Positions 7,005 to 16,967 of a DNA stretch of 64,000 nucleotides are shown here, in pieces (position 1 is the first letter of the stretch; the number at the start of each line of letters is the position of its first letter). The translations under genes and the position numbers were made by a program. The notes beneath the pieces were generated by a model that worked only from the letters and a program-made list of their open reading frames with translations, had not been told where the DNA came from and searched no databases. The stretch covers positions 62,001-126,000 of the forward strand of contig NZ_FQVM01000001.1 in assembly GCF_900129365.1 (NCBI RefSeq), given 5' to 3'. Origin of the DNA: Clostridium fallax (GTDB lineage Bacteria; Bacillota; Clostridia; Clostridiales; Clostridiaceae).

Positions 7005-9877
7005 TTAAATTCAATATATAAGTCTTTAGGGACTTTATATTTAAGATTAAATATTATAGTTATTGGTTTTTCACCTTGAAAAGTTATTGTGTTTCCTGTT
7101 CCTATATAAACATAGGGCTGAGATACTCTATCAATTTCTTTATATTTTCTTACAAATAGATGTAAATTTATTTTTCTTTTTTCATTGTATATTATATTTT
7201 TACCTCTATTTGAAGATTGAGAAGTTAAATTAGGACTTTGCCATTGAAATTTATCCCTGCTTAAAAACTTATCTTTATAATTTATACTTTCTTTTATATC
7301 TGTCTCTTTGTGTAAATCTATAAATAAAAAATATTCATTTCCATTAGTTAATAGACCGCTTCCCCTAAAAGAACTATGTGTTTTTTTATAATTAGAAAGT
7401 AATGCTATATCTTTCATCTTATATTGTTCATATAGCTTTAAAAAAGGTGTGCCATAATTATTTCTTCCAAATTCCTTTTTATATCTAATTAAACCATAGT
7501 TTATTATATCTTCAATATAGATTTTATATTGTTTGTCACTTAAAATATCATTAAAAATATTATTTTTATATAAAGTTTTTTCATTATATAAAAATAATTT
7601 TATATTACTTATTTTTTCACTAGAATCATAAAAATCTCCATTTAAGCATCTTAAAGCATGCTCAATAGATTCTTCATCTACTGAATCCATATATTTTAAA
7701 GTTTCTTTTTTAACCTCTTCTATATTTATACAGTTTTTATATAATAAATATTTTAATATTATAAATTCATAAGGCCTTTTTATAGGCAAATATTTTGTTA
7801 GTAATGTAATTATTTTTACAAAGTTATCATTACATAAGATTTTATTTAACTTACTATCTTTTTCTATTCTTTGAATAAAATTAAGATAAGTTTTTTCTTT
7901 TACTAAAAACTTAATAGGATCCGGAGCTCCATCATATTTTAAATAATCTAATAATAAATAAGGAATTTCTCCTCCATTCATTTTTTTAAATTCTAAATAT
8001 TGTTCCTTTAAATATTTAAAAGAGTTAAATTTTTCATTGTTAATCTGTTCTAATATTCTTTCCTTAGCTATTCTATCCATCTCTATATTAGTACACCCTG
8101 GTATATCTGAAAAGTTATTTGCCACTGCAACCTTTAAACTATCTTTATCATAATATCTTGATCCTTTTAATGCCATAGCAATTAAAAAGGCTTTATTATA
8201 ATTTCCTATAAAGTCTAATACCGTTAAAAAAGTTTTATCTTTATATTTTCTAAGTCCTCTTCCTAATTGTTGTATAAAAACAATTGGTGAGTTTGTTGGT
8301 CTTAACATAAGAATTAAATTAATAGCTGGTATATCTACACCTTCATTAAAAATATCAACTGTAAATATTACCTCTAAATCATTTTCATCTGATTCTAGTT
8401 TTTCTATAACTTCACTTCTAAATTTAGGAGAATCATTTCCTGTTAGACAAGCACTTTTTATTCCCCTTTTGTTAAATTCTTCAGCCATATATTTAGCATG
8501 TTCTATATTTGCACAAAATCCTATACATTTTCTTTTAATACCATCAAATCCATAAAAACTCATTTTCTCAATAATAAAATCTACTCTTTTATTTATACTT
8601 AAAATCTTTGCAACCTTTGAAAGATCATCAATATTAACATCACTTAAATCAATATCTTTAATATCTGTAATACCAAAGTAGTGAAATGGTATTACTAAAT
8701 TTAAATCTAAAGCTTCATGAAGTCTTACTTCTAACGCAATATTATTATCAAAAGCTTCAAAAATACTATCGCCATCAGCTCTTTCTGGAGTTGCTGTCAT
8801 TCCAAGTAAAAATTTAGGTTTAAAATAATTCATAACTTTTTTATAGCTACTACTAGTACAATGATGAGCTTCATCAACTATAATATAATCAAATTCTTTC
8901 TTACTAAATCTCTCTAAATTTATATTCATAGATTGTATGCTTGAAAATATATATTGCCTATCTATTTCTTTTCTAGTTGATGTAAGTAATCCCATAGTAT
9001 AATTTTTATTTTTTGATAGTCTTTTAAATGTCTTTTCTGCACTCCTTAAAATCTCTTCTCTATGAACCAAAAAAAGCATTTTCTTAGGTTTAAAATTTAA
9101 TACATCAAAAGCTGCCATAAAGGTCTTTCCTGTACCTGTAGAAGAAATAACTAAAGCTTTGTTCTCACCGGCTTCTCTTAATTTATTTAAGTTTTCTAAC
9201 GCTCTTTTTTGCATATCATTAGGTTTTATAATCTCATAATCTTTAAAATATAATTTTGTATTTTTTTCTGCAACTCTTATTTTTTTTATAAATTCTTCAT
9301 ATTCTTTTATAAAATCATCATCTATTTCTTTTGTTGAATTCCATAAATTTATATACTCTTCTAATACATCTTTTATAAATGTATTATCTTCCTTTGAAAC
9401 TATCTTAACATTCCACTCTATATTATTTTTTAATGCATTTTGAGTAATATTTGAAGATCCTATAATAACTTTAAATTCTTTTTTATTTTCAAAAATATAA
9501 ACTTTAGTATGAAATCCCTTTTCCCTTGTTGCTAAAAATACTTTTAACTTTATATTATTAAAGTTTTTTATTTTTTCTAAAGCTTTAGGTTCCGTAAAGT
9601 TAAGGTACGTTGAAGTTATTATTTCTCCTCTAACTCCCTTTTCTTCTAATTCCTTAAATGTATCTAATAAAAGTTGTAATCCACTAAAATTAATAAAAGC
9701 TACACTAAAATAAAATTTTTCACATTCTAATAAACATTCCTTTAATGTATCTAAAAGTTTTTCTTCTTTAGAATTAACTATTAATTTATTATCTAATAAG
9801 TATCCAGTATTTATTATTTCTTTATTCTGCAAAACTTCACTAGTATCTATAATATTTTTTTCTAAAACTCCATCCAT
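6992..9877 (-). CDS. PLD-domain DEAD/DEAH helicase with C-terminal DUF3427
   Basis: This 961-residue multidomain protein has three parts. Residues 30-180 form a phospholipase-D-like nuclease domain with H123-x-K125 and GSSN (140-143); the usual Asp after HxK is Glu130. Residues 220-600 form a superfamily 2 helicase: Walker A STGTGKT (246-252), DEAH (335-338), GMTATPERADG, and motif VI QQLGRGLRKYK. Residues of about 680-955 match the DUF3427 region that follows such helicases. The protein is cytoplasmic and presumably acts on DNA. Known relatives are stand-alone genes in many bacteria and have been suspected of repair or phage-defence roles; none is proven here. It is convergent with the Nudix gene and separated from it by 8 bases. 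Confidence 0.85.
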   Translation of the reverse strand: MDGVLEKNIIDTSEVLQNKEIINTGYLLDNKLIVNSKEEKLLDTLKECLLECEKFYFSVAFINFSGLQLLLDTFKELEEKGVRGEIITSTYLNFTEPKALEKIKNFNNIKLKVFLATREKGFHTKVYIFENKKEFKVIIGSSNITQNALKNNIEWNVKIVSKEDNTFIKDVLEEYINLWNSTKEIDDDFIKEYEEFIKKIRVAEKNTKLYFKDYEIIKPNDMQKRALENLNKLREAGENKALVISSTGTGKTFMAAFDVLNFKPKKMLFLVHREEILRSAEKTFKRLSKNKNYTMGLLTSTRKEIDRQYIFSSIQSMNINLERFSKKEFDYIIVDEAHHCTSSSYKKVMNYFKPKFLLGMTATPERADGDSIFEAFDNNIALEVRLHEALDLNLVIPFHYFGITDIKDIDLSDVNIDDLSKVAKILSINKRVDFIIEKMSFYGFDGIKRKCIGFCANIEHAKYMAEEFNKRGIKSACLTGNDSPKFRSEVIEKLESDENDLEVIFTVDIFNEGVDIPAINLILMLRPTNSPIVFIQQLGRGLRKYKDKTFLTVLDFIGNYNKAFLIAMALKGSRYYDKDSLKVAVANNFSDIPGCTNIEMDRIAKERILEQINNEKFNSFKYLKEQYLEFKKMNGGEIPYLLLDYLKYDGAPDPIKFLVKEKTYLNFIQRIEKDSKLNKILCNDNFVKIITLLTKYLPIKRPYEFIILKYLLYKNCINIEEVKKETLKYMDSVDEESIEHALRCLNGDFYDSSEKISNIKLFLYNEKTLYKNNIFNDILSDKQYKIYIEDIINYGLIRYKKEFGRNNYGTPFLKLYEQYKMKDIALLSNYKKTHSSFRGSGLLTNGNEYFLFIDLHKETDIKESINYKDKFLSRDKFQWQSPNLTSQSSNRGKNIIYNEKRKINLHLFVRKYKEIDRVSQPYVYIGTGNTITFQGEKPITIIFNLKYKVPKDLYIEFNEKV

Positions 9878-10340
9878 TAATTTACTCCCCTTAAATATTT
9901 CACTTTAAGTAAATAATTAGTTTTTTAACTATATTATACCTAGTGAATGTAATAAACTAAAGATGGATACTAAAATATTAATTCTATTACTATAACTTAT
10001 AATTTTATAATAATTATCTATATTTTAAATAAATATTATAAAAGCTTATAAAAACTAATGTAATAAATATTAGCAATTATTATATATAAAATAAATTAAA
10101 TCTATTAATATTAAGTTCATATATTATGTTATAATTAAAACAAAGTGAATTTATTGATTATATTAATCTTTTACTTTAATATTTATCTTATAATATTTAT
10201 TTCAACTTAATTTTATTAAGTTTATTTATGCAAACGAGTCATGTAAATATTTACTATTTTGAAATTAATAAAATTTATTATATAGTATAAATAAGTTATT
10301 TCTTAATTTATATAATTTTTTTAGCTACAAAGGAGGATAA
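9878..10340. other. Divergent AT-rich intergenic region
   Basis: No gene is seen. It must hold the promoters of the helicase (minus) and the TPR protein (plus). A weak plus-strand candidate is TTGAAA (10259-10264), 16 nt, TATAGT (10281-10286). AGGAGG at 10331-10336 serves the downstream gene. Confidence 0.4.
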
Positions 10341-11738
10341 ATGAGAAACTTTGAAAGAAAACTAAAAAAAGCATTATCATGTTATGAACAAAACGATTAT
10401 GAAACTGCGTTAAATATATGTGAAAAGATTTTAGAAAAAGATTATAATAACGAAGAAGCTCTATCTCTTGAAGGAAAATTATTATATCTTAAAGGAGAGT
10501 TAGAAGCTGCTAAAATAAGTTGGAAAATAAATTCTGACTATAATAATAATGAAGAAGCTAAAAATTATTTAAATAATATTGATAAATATTATAAAGAAAA
10601 AGAATTGTATGAAGAAGCTTTAGTATATATAAAGAATAACAACAAAAAAAAGGCGTTAGAAAAATTATATTTATGTTCTAAAGATGGCTTTAATAAGATA
10701 AATGTAATTAAAGCATTAAAAGATTGCGATTTATTTGGTACTTCTGAAATAGCTAATGAAAATAAAGATTTACCCTCTAAAAATAATTTAAATTCTAAAA
10801 AAGAAATATATTCTAATGAAAATAAAAAGGAAGATAAATTAAATAATAACAATAATAAAGACCTAGAAAGTTCTTCTAAAAATACAAAAGGACAATCTTT
10901 TAAAGAAAATATTAAATCAAAAAATTTAAAAAATAATAAAAAAGAAAAATCTAATAAACAAGATAAAAATGTAGAATCTAATATTAAAGGTTCTAATTCA
11001 AATAATAAAATTAGTGTAGATGATTTAAAGTTTACTAAAGATACAAGTAGTATTAATAGTAAAAATAGTAGCTCAAAAAAATTAATGAGAACACCTATTA
11101 TAGTTCTTCTAGCAATAGTTATTATAGGAACTATAGCTTATATTTCTACAAAAAGCTTTAAAGATTCTAACCAACATAAGGAAACTTCAGCTACTAATTC
11201 TGAATCTAATGAAAAGACAAAAGCAGCTGATTTAAATAAAGAATTTAGTTCTGCCTTAAAAGAAGAAAATTCAAATAGACTTTATGAATTAATACTTCAA
11301 AATCCTAAAGATAAAATACCATCTGAAGATGTTGATATTTATAATAAGGCTGAAGAATTTTTAAAAACTAAAGGTGTAGTAAAATTTTATGAAGATGGCC
11401 TTTCTTTATTTAAAGAAAAAAAATATGAAGAGGCTCTTGCTTATTTTAAAAAGGCATTAGATTTTTCTGAAGATAGCTATTTAAATCCACATATAATTTA
11501 TTTTATAGCTACTTCTAACGATAATTTAAAAAATACTGATGAATCTATAAAATATTATAAAATGTATTTGGATAAATATAAAAAAGATACTTATACTGCA
11601 GAATGTATATATAAGCTAGCCTTATTATATAAAGATAAAGATAAAGAATTAGCTAAAAAATATGCATCAAAAATAGAGGACGATTATAGTGATTCTATCT
11701 ATTACAATGATAAAATTAAAGATATAATCTATAGCTAA
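10341..11738 (+). CDS. Bitopic membrane protein with TPR-type repeats on both sides
   Basis: The 465-residue protein starts at an ATG with AAAGGAGG directly upstream. Residues 12-60 form TPR-like helices (YEQNDYETALNICEKILEKD). Residues 140-245 are a very Lys/Asn/Ser-rich, probably disordered linker. A single transmembrane helix spans about 251-268 (TPIIVLLAIVIIGTIAYI), and residues of about 340-450 form a second TPR block (EDGLSLFKEKKYEEALAYF, DESIKYYKMYL). There is no signal peptide, so the N-terminal block should be cytoplasmic and the C-terminal TPR block outside. The architecture suggests a scaffold at the cell envelope. No enzymatic motif is present and the specific function is unknown. 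A strong terminator follows. Confidence 0.75.
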   Translation: MRNFERKLKKALSCYEQNDYETALNICEKILEKDYNNEEALSLEGKLLYLKGELEAAKISWKINSDYNNNEEAKNYLNNIDKYYKEKELYEEALVYIKNNNKKKALEKLYLCSKDGFNKINVIKALKDCDLFGTSEIANENKDLPSKNNLNSKKEIYSNENKKEDKLNNNNNKDLESSSKNTKGQSFKENIKSKNLKNNKKEKSNKQDKNVESNIKGSNSNNKISVDDLKFTKDTSSINSKNSSSKKLMRTPIIVLLAIVIIGTIAYISTKSFKDSNQHKETSATNSESNEKTKAADLNKEFSSALKEENSNRLYELILQNPKDKIPSEDVDIYNKAEEFLKTKGVVKFYEDGLSLFKEKKYEEALAYFKKALDFSEDSYLNPHIIYFIATSNDNLKNTDESIKYYKMYLDKYKKDTYTAECIYKLALLYKDKDKELAKKYASKIEDDYSDSIYYNDKIKDIIYS

Positions 11739-11826
11739 TTAAACCTATAAATTATTATATTAAACTATAATCTTTAAAACTTTTTATATACTTTAAGGAT
11801 ATAGTCATAGATTAATTCTTAGAAAT

Positions 11827-11872
11827 AAAAGACAGTTTTGCCTTTGAACAAAACTGTCTTTTATTTTATTAT
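11827..11872 (+). terminator. Terminator of the TPR membrane protein gene
   Basis: AAAAGACAGTTTTG (11827-11840) pairs perfectly with CAAAACTGTCTTTT (11849-11862), 8-nt loop, T-rich tail on the plus strand. Confidence 0.88.
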
Positions 11873-11912
11873 TTTAAATATAAATAAACTTTACTATATT
11901 TTATTAGACATA

Positions 11913-11966
11913 CTAATTAAAAAAAGATACCTCATTAAAGTTTAAACTCTTTAAAAAAGTATCTTT
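11913..11966 (-). terminator. Terminator of the nan operon
   Basis: AAAGATAC (11923-11930) pairs with GTATCTTT (11959-11966), and a TTAAAG/CTTTAA stem nests inside. On the minus strand a run of seven T follows. It lies downstream of nanK. Confidence 0.75.
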
Positions 11967-12090
11967 CTTTTTTATATATAAGTTACGTACAAACAAACTT
12001 TTTAATTCTTATAAAATTTTATATTAATTATATTTTTATTTATTATAAGAAATTACTAAATTCATTATGAAATTAAACCAATTTTATTTT

Positions 12091-13008
12091 TTAGTCTTCA
12101 TTTAATTTTTCTTTTAAACCATAAACAGCGCCTAACATTCCAGCAAAATTTGTACACTTTGCTGTGGATATTTTTAAATCTTTTAAAAAGGATGGCATTA
12201 CCATAGTTTTTAATTTGTTTTCTATTTTATATATAAGATTATCTCCCTGTTCACATACTCCTCCACCAATTACTATTAATGGTGGATTAAAAATATGAAT
12301 CAAGTTTTTTAATCCTAAAGATACATCTTCACACCAGTTATCAACTACAGTTTTATATGGTTCTATATTTTCATTAGCTCTATCAAAAATAATTTTACCA
12401 TTTAATTTTTCCTTATAATTTATTTCTTTTTCTGATCTTCTAACTAATGCTAATGTTGATGCATATTGTTCATAACATCCTCTATGTCCACAGCTACATT
12501 TCTCACCATTTTCATATAAGGTTATGTGGCCAAACTCTCCAGCTATATAATTATTACCTGTAAATAGATTTCCATTTATAACTATAGCTCCACCTATACC
12601 AGTACCTAAAGTTAAACAAAGAAAATTCCTTTGATTCTTTGCTGCACCAACCCACATCTCTCCTAGTGCTGCACAATTTACATCATTATTAACATAACAA
12701 GGATAATTAAAAGTTTCTTCTATTATTCTCCTTAGCTTAACTCCGGTCCAACCTGGAAATGTTTCTGTTGCAAAAATTATTTCTCCTTCTTCACTGTTAA
12801 CTTGTCCGGCAGTACTTATTCCTATGCCCTTAATGTTATCATATTCCTTAATTAAATTTTCTATTATCTTTTTTATTTTTTGTATAATATAATCTGCACC
12901 TTTATATGCTTCAGTATCAGTAGAATTAGAGTTTTCTACATTTCCAAGTTCATCTACAATACCATATTTTATTTTTGTACCACCAATATCCAAAGCTAAA
13001 TATTTCAA
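12091..13008 (-). CDS. nanK: ROK-family N-acetylmannosamine kinase
   Basis: This 305-residue ROK kinase starts MKYLALDIGGTKIKYGIVD, the ATP phosphate-binding motif (DIGGTK, residues 7-12). EFGHITL followed by CSCGHRGCYEQYAS is the ROK zinc site (CxCGxxGCxE). In this context it phosphorylates N-acetylmannosamine released by NanA to ManNAc-6-phosphate, which the adjacent NanE epimerises. It is the last gene of the nan operon, 12 bases after nanE, and is followed by the terminator at 11913-11966. The ROK fold alone would also fit glucokinase; the assignment to ManNAc comes from the operon. Confidence 0.87.
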   Translation of the reverse strand: MKYLALDIGGTKIKYGIVDELGNVENSNSTDTEAYKGADYIIQKIKKIIENLIKEYDNIKGIGISTAGQVNSEEGEIIFATETFPGWTGVKLRRIIEETFNYPCYVNNDVNCAALGEMWVGAAKNQRNFLCLTLGTGIGGAIVINGNLFTGNNYIAGEFGHITLYENGEKCSCGHRGCYEQYASTLALVRRSEKEINYKEKLNGKIIFDRANENIEPYKTVVDNWCEDVSLGLKNLIHIFNPPLIVIGGGVCEQGDNLIYKIENKLKTMVMPSFLKDLKISTAKCTNFAGMLGAVYGLKEKLNED

Positions 13009-13020
13009 AATAATAACCTC

Positions 13021-13716
13021 CTAGTCAGCCTTAATAGCTTCTACAAAAGATTTAGTTATAAGTTGAGGACGAGTTATAGCACCTCCTGTTACTACTGCTA
13101 AAGCTCCTAATCCTAAACAATATTTTGCTTTTTCAGGTTTATCAACTTTCCCCTCTGCAATTACTGGAATATTTACATTGTCTAAAACCTTTTGTAAAAA
13201 TTCAAATCCATTTTCTTGAATATCCATACCTTCTGTGTATTTTGTATAACCATGTAGAGTTGTTCCTACGAAGTCAAAGCCATATTTTTCAGCATTTTTT
13301 GCTTCTTCTACAGTTGATATATCTGCCATTAAAAGTTGATCTGGATATTTTTGTTTTACTTCTTTAATAAAATCTTTAAGATTCTTTTTATCTGGTCTTT
13401 CCCTTTTAGTTGCATCTATTGCTATAACATCTACTCCTTCTTTGTATAAAGCATCTACTTCTTCCATAGTTGGAGTTATATATACAGGACAATCTTCATA
13501 TACTTTTTTTATTATTCCTATTATAGGAAGATCTACTTCTTTTTTAATTTCATGAATATCAGAAACCGTATTAGCTCTAATTCCAACAGCACCACCAATC
13601 TTAGCAGCTAAAGCCATTTTAGACATTATAAATGAACTATGTAAAGGCTCATCTTCTAAAGCTTGACAAGAAACTATAAGCCCATCTTTTACTTTTTCTA
13701 TAAAATTATTTTTCAT
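13021..13716 (-). CDS. nanE: N-acetylmannosamine-6-phosphate 2-epimerase
   Basis: The 231-residue TIM-barrel protein converts ManNAc-6-phosphate to GlcNAc-6-phosphate in sialic-acid catabolism. The family motifs SCQALEDEPLHSSFIM, GAVGIRANTVSDI, AIDATKRERP and MADISTVEEA are all present. By alignment from memory with the structurally known clostridial enzyme, the catalytic pair would be Lys70 (GIIKKVYED) and Glu187 (VIAEGKV). The length matches the family. The gene lies between nanQ and nanK on the minus strand with tight spacing and so is in the operon. The sequence differs clearly from the C. perfringens NanE I remember, one reason not to name the species. Confidence 0.92.
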   Translation of the reverse strand: MKNNFIEKVKDGLIVSCQALEDEPLHSSFIMSKMALAAKIGGAVGIRANTVSDIHEIKKEVDLPIIGIIKKVYEDCPVYITPTMEEVDALYKEGVDVIAIDATKRERPDKKNLKDFIKEVKQKYPDQLLMADISTVEEAKNAEKYGFDFVGTTLHGYTKYTEGMDIQENGFEFLQKVLDNVNIPVIAEGKVDKPEKAKYCLGLGALAVVTGGAITRPQLITKSFVEAIKAD

Positions 13717-13801
13717 AAAAACACTTCCTTTAACTATTCCACTTTATATCTTACAAAATAGTATATTTTTGCTATAAGATTACTATTATTATCTGATTAT
13801 T

Positions 13802-14251
13802 TTACATTGGAATTTTAAATATAACTTTTCTTATTGAAATATTATTATTAACCTTTATTCCAGGCATATGAACATCTTGAGGATAACATAAAGCAAAACT
13901 TTCTTCTTTAACAATTACCTCTCCTTGTGATTCTCCATCTAAGATATAACAATCTCCTGTTTCATCATAATCTTTAAGAATCTTCATATCATCAAAATTT
14001 CCATAATAAATCTTTTCATCGCCTTTTTTCATGTAATGAACATCTATATATTTTTTATGAGATTCCCAGAATCCATCTTCTAAATTTTTTGTATCATATT
14101 CTGCAATTACATAAAAGAAATCTTCTCCTTCTATTTTATGAACACCAGTAGAATCCTTAGAAAAATCATGAGTTTTCATAAACTCACAAGCTTTCTTCAT
14201 AACTTCATTAGTACAATACATATTAAAATTTTCTATTTTATCTATAACCAT
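13802..14251 (-). CDS. nanQ: YhcH/NanQ-family protein (DUF386), sialic-acid anomerase candidate
   Basis: This 149-residue cupin-type protein of the YhcH/YjgK/YiaL family is recognised by KYIDVHYMKKGDEKIYY and the C-terminal FALCYPQDVHMPGI, which carries the family's metal-binding His/Glu-type residues (IDVHY and DVHMPG). E. coli YhcH (NanQ) has been reported to speed anomer interconversion of free sialic acid so the lyase and kinase steps are not limited by spontaneous mutarotation. It lies in the nan operon, downstream of the symporter and upstream of nanE, and fits that role. An intercistronic hairpin (14270-14305) ends about 18 bases before its start. Confidence 0.85.
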   Translation of the reverse strand: MVIDKIENFNMYCTNEVMKKACEFMKTHDFSKDSTGVHKIEGEDFFYVIAEYDTKNLEDGFWESHKKYIDVHYMKKGDEKIYYGNFDDMKILKDYDETGDCYILDGESQGEVIVKEESFALCYPQDVHMPGIKVNNNISIRKVIFKIPM

Positions 14252-14269
14252 CTCTATACCTCCATTTTT

Positions 14270-14305
14270 AAAAGAGTCAGGTGAATTAATGCACCTAACT
14301 CTTTT
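14270..14305 (-). terminator. Intercistronic hairpin between the symporter and nanQ
   Basis: AAAAGAGTCAGGTG (14270-14283) pairs with CACCTAACTCTTTT (14292-14305) with one mismatch, followed on the minus strand by TTTTAAAAA. It is inside the operon, so it may act as a partial terminator or an mRNA-stabilising or processing stem. Confidence 0.6.
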
Positions 14306-14380
14306 TTACACTATATATTTTATTTAAGAACACTAATATGGATATCTATAAATTTTAAATTTAAATCTATTGAATAAATA

Positions 14381-15913
14381 TTAAATTGCTTCTTCTGTAT
14401 CACAATTTTCATTATATTTTTTTATACCGTACATTGTTAATTCATCAATATTATCTTTTACTTTTGTTTTAAATATTAAGCTGAATATATATCCAAATAA
14501 TATACATGCAACTATACTTATTATTGAATAAGCCCAAAAGTTAATCTTAGTAAAATACTTTATACCAATTGATACAGCCACTGCAAAAGCAAATCCTACT
14601 AATGCTCCATTTGAATTACCTTTTTTAGTAAATATACCTAGTCCAAATAATCCACCAACTAATCCTAGAACCATTCCTATAAATCCGTTAAACCATGAGA
14701 AAGCTGATTTTAGATCTGAATGAGCTAAGATTATTGATACAACTATTGATACTATACCAACTAATAATGAAAGAATCTTTGCATACTTAGTTGCAGCTTC
14801 ATTATCCATTCCGCCTTTTAACACTTTATGTATATCTAAAGTCCAGCTTGTAGCAACACTGTTTAATCCTGATGAAAGTGTTGATTGACCTGCTGCAAAT
14901 ATACCAGCTAAAAGTAATCCTGAAACACCTACTGGTAATTGACTTACTATGTAACTTGCAAAAATTTAATCTTCTGCATGTGTTAATAATAATGTTGGGT
15001 TTTGTTTATAGAAAACATACATTCCAGTTCCTATAAAAAAGAACACTGTAGCTATTCCTATTGATAAGAAACCGTTTAAATAAGTCATTTTTTTCATTTC
15101 TTTTATACTTCTTGTTGTTGTGTATCTTTGAACCATATCTTGGCTTGATACATAAGAAGATAAAGTTGAAAGTCCTGCTCCTATTAATACTATAAAGAAG
15201 CTCTCTTTATATATGTTTATATCTAGCATATTTGCTATATCTAAAAATTTATTCTCAGCAACACCTACACGGATTACCTCTCCTAATCCTCCATGTATTT
15301 GATATCCTAAGAAGAATACAATAAATACAGCGCCTAAAGATAATACCAATCCTTGAATAAAGTCTGTCCATAAAACTGATTTTATTCCACCTACATATGA
15401 ATATATAATTGCAACTGCACCCATTAGTACTATTAAAATATTTATATCTATTTTAGTAACTATTGCTAATGCTAATGCTGGTAGATACATAACTATTGAC
15501 ATTCTTCCTATTTGGAATATTACAAACATTAAACTTCCTAGTAATCTTAATCTTTTGTCAAATCTTTTTTCTAAGTATTCATAAGCAGTATCTATGTTTA
15601 ACTTCTTATAAACCGGTAAGAAAAACATTATTGTTAGAGGAACTGCTATGAAAATTCCTAATTGTCCAACCCATGATGACCAATTAGTTAAAAATGAACG
15701 TCCTGCTAATGTTAAAAATGAAATTGGGCTTAACATTGTAGCAAATAAACTTACTGCTGTAACCCACCAAGGAATAGTTCCGTCACCTCTAAAGTACTCT
15801 TTTCCCTTCATTTCTTTTTTAGCAACCATAATACCAACTAAAAGCACAAATAAGGAATATCCTATTAATACAACATAATCCCAAAATTCAAAACTTGTTT
15901 TCAAAGTTATCAC
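14381..15913 (-). pseudogene. Sodium:solute symporter (probable sialic acid transporter), interrupted by an in-frame TAA
   Basis: Read as one frame, 14381-15913 encodes a 510-position SSS-family symporter with about 13 membrane segments, normal for the family. The frame is broken only by a TAA at 14966-14968: HAED, stop, then IFASYIVSQLPVGVSGLLLAG continues in the same frame with family-typical sequence (GIFAAGQSTLSSGLNSVATSW). The reading frame does not shift, so this is a point nonsense change, for example AAA, CAA or GAA to TAA. TAA cannot be selenocysteine or pyrrolysine. Upstream, the conserved YVGGIKSVLWTDFIQG segment is intact. A GTG at 14824 could restart the C-terminal third but has no ribosome binding site. 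The gene lies between nanA and nanQ, so its substrate is most likely N-acetylneuraminate. Sequencing error is a real alternative. Confidence 0.82.
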
Positions 15914-15939
15914 CCCATGCTATTCTCAATTACTTTTTC

Positions 15940-15979
15940 AAAGAGGTGATTACATAAAATTTAAAATAACCACCTCTTT
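15940..15979 (-). terminator. Intercistronic hairpin between nanA and the symporter
   Basis: AAAGAGGTGATTA (15940-15952) pairs with TAACCACCTCTTT (15967-15979) with one mismatch. On the minus strand it follows nanA by about 40 bases and precedes the symporter start. It is likely a partial terminator or an mRNA-processing stem. Confidence 0.55.
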
Positions 15980-16019
15980 AATCTTTAAATTACCATAATG
16001 TTATTGATATTACTTATTG

Positions 16020-16886
16020 TTAAAAGAACTTTTTGTGTAATTCTTTAGCAACCTTTACCTTATCTTCTGATAATCTCTTCATAGGTTTTCTGCAGTATCC
16101 TGCATCAACACCTTCTTCTTTAAGAATTTCTTTTATAGTTTGGTATAACCCATTATTTAAGATGCCTTCTATTAAGTCATTTGTTACATGTTGAATTTCA
16201 TAAGCTTCTTTAATTTTACCTTCTTTTCCTAATTCAAAAATTTCTTTAGCTCTTTTACCATTTACATTATATGTACTTCCTATAGCTCCATCAACACCAC
16301 AAACTACTGCTGGTAAAAGCATCTCATCAAATCCTGAGAATATTAGCTTATCAGGGAAAGCCTTTCTTAATCTTTCTAATAAATAGAAATCTCCTTGAGT
16401 AAATTTAACTCCTATTATTTTTTCATTTTCAAACAATTCTCCAAATTGGTTTAATGTTATATTTACTCCAGTTAAAAATGGTATTGAATATATTATCATA
16501 TTATTTCCAGTTGCTTCAATTATTGTATTATAATAATCCTTAATTTCTTCAAAATCAAATTTGTAATAAAATGGTGTTACTGCTGATAATGAATCATACC
16601 CAAGTTCTGTTGCATATTTTCCAAGTTCAACAGCCTCTTTTAAGTTTATTGACCCTACTTGAGCTATTAATTTAACATCATTTTTTGCTTCATCTTTTAC
16701 TATTTTAAATATTTTTTTCTTTTCATCTGTTGAAAGCATAAAGTTTTCTCCTGTGCTTCCCCCAACATAAAGTCCATCTACACCACAGTTATCAATATTA
16801 TGACGAACTAATTGTCTTAATCCCTCTTCTTTTATGTTTCCATTCTCATCATATGGTACTAGTAAAGCTGAAAATATTCCTCTCAT
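16020..16886 (-). CDS. nanA: N-acetylneuraminate lyase
   Basis: This 288-residue class I aldolase cleaves N-acetylneuraminate to N-acetylmannosamine and pyruvate. The pyruvate-binding GSTGE is at residues 43-47, the catalytic Tyr at 133 (IIYSIPFLTGV) and the Schiff-base Lys at 161 (GVKFTQGDFYLLERL). The substrate loop GFDEMLLPAVVCGVDGAIGST is present, and length is typical. It is the first gene of the nan operon, with AGGAGG ahead of the ATG and a regulatory region of about 165 bases carrying two promoters and two copies of an operator palindrome. Confidence 0.95.
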   Translation of the reverse strand: MRGIFSALLVPYDENGNIKEEGLRQLVRHNIDNCGVDGLYVGGSTGENFMLSTDEKKKIFKIVKDEAKNDVKLIAQVGSINLKEAVELGKYATELGYDSLSAVTPFYYKFDFEEIKDYYNTIIEATGNNMIIYSIPFLTGVNITLNQFGELFENEKIIGVKFTQGDFYLLERLRKAFPDKLIFSGFDEMLLPAVVCGVDGAIGSTYNVNGKRAKEIFELGKEGKIKEAYEIQHVTNDLIEGILNNGLYQTIKEILKEEGVDAGYCRKPMKRLSEDKVKVAKELHKKFF

Positions 16887-16909
16887 TTTTAGTCCTCCTA
16901 ATAAATAGT

Positions 16910-16939
16910 ATTATGTTCTCGTGAACATTTTGTTGTAAA
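16910..16939 (-). promoter_or_regulatory. Proximal nan promoter with operator palindrome in the spacer
   Basis: On the minus strand TTTACA (16934-16939), 18 nt, CATAAT (16910-16915). The perfect palindrome ATGTTC-TCGT-GAACAT occupies 16913-16928, overlapping the -10 and filling the spacer, a classic repressor position. Confidence 0.65.
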
Positions 16940-16967
16940 AAAATTTACGTTTAAATAATTGCTATCA

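Noticed and set aside
14966..14968. Recoding of the symporter stop as selenocysteine or pyrrolysine
   Set aside because: The codon is TAA, while recoding uses TGA or TAG, and no stem-loop element was seen after it.
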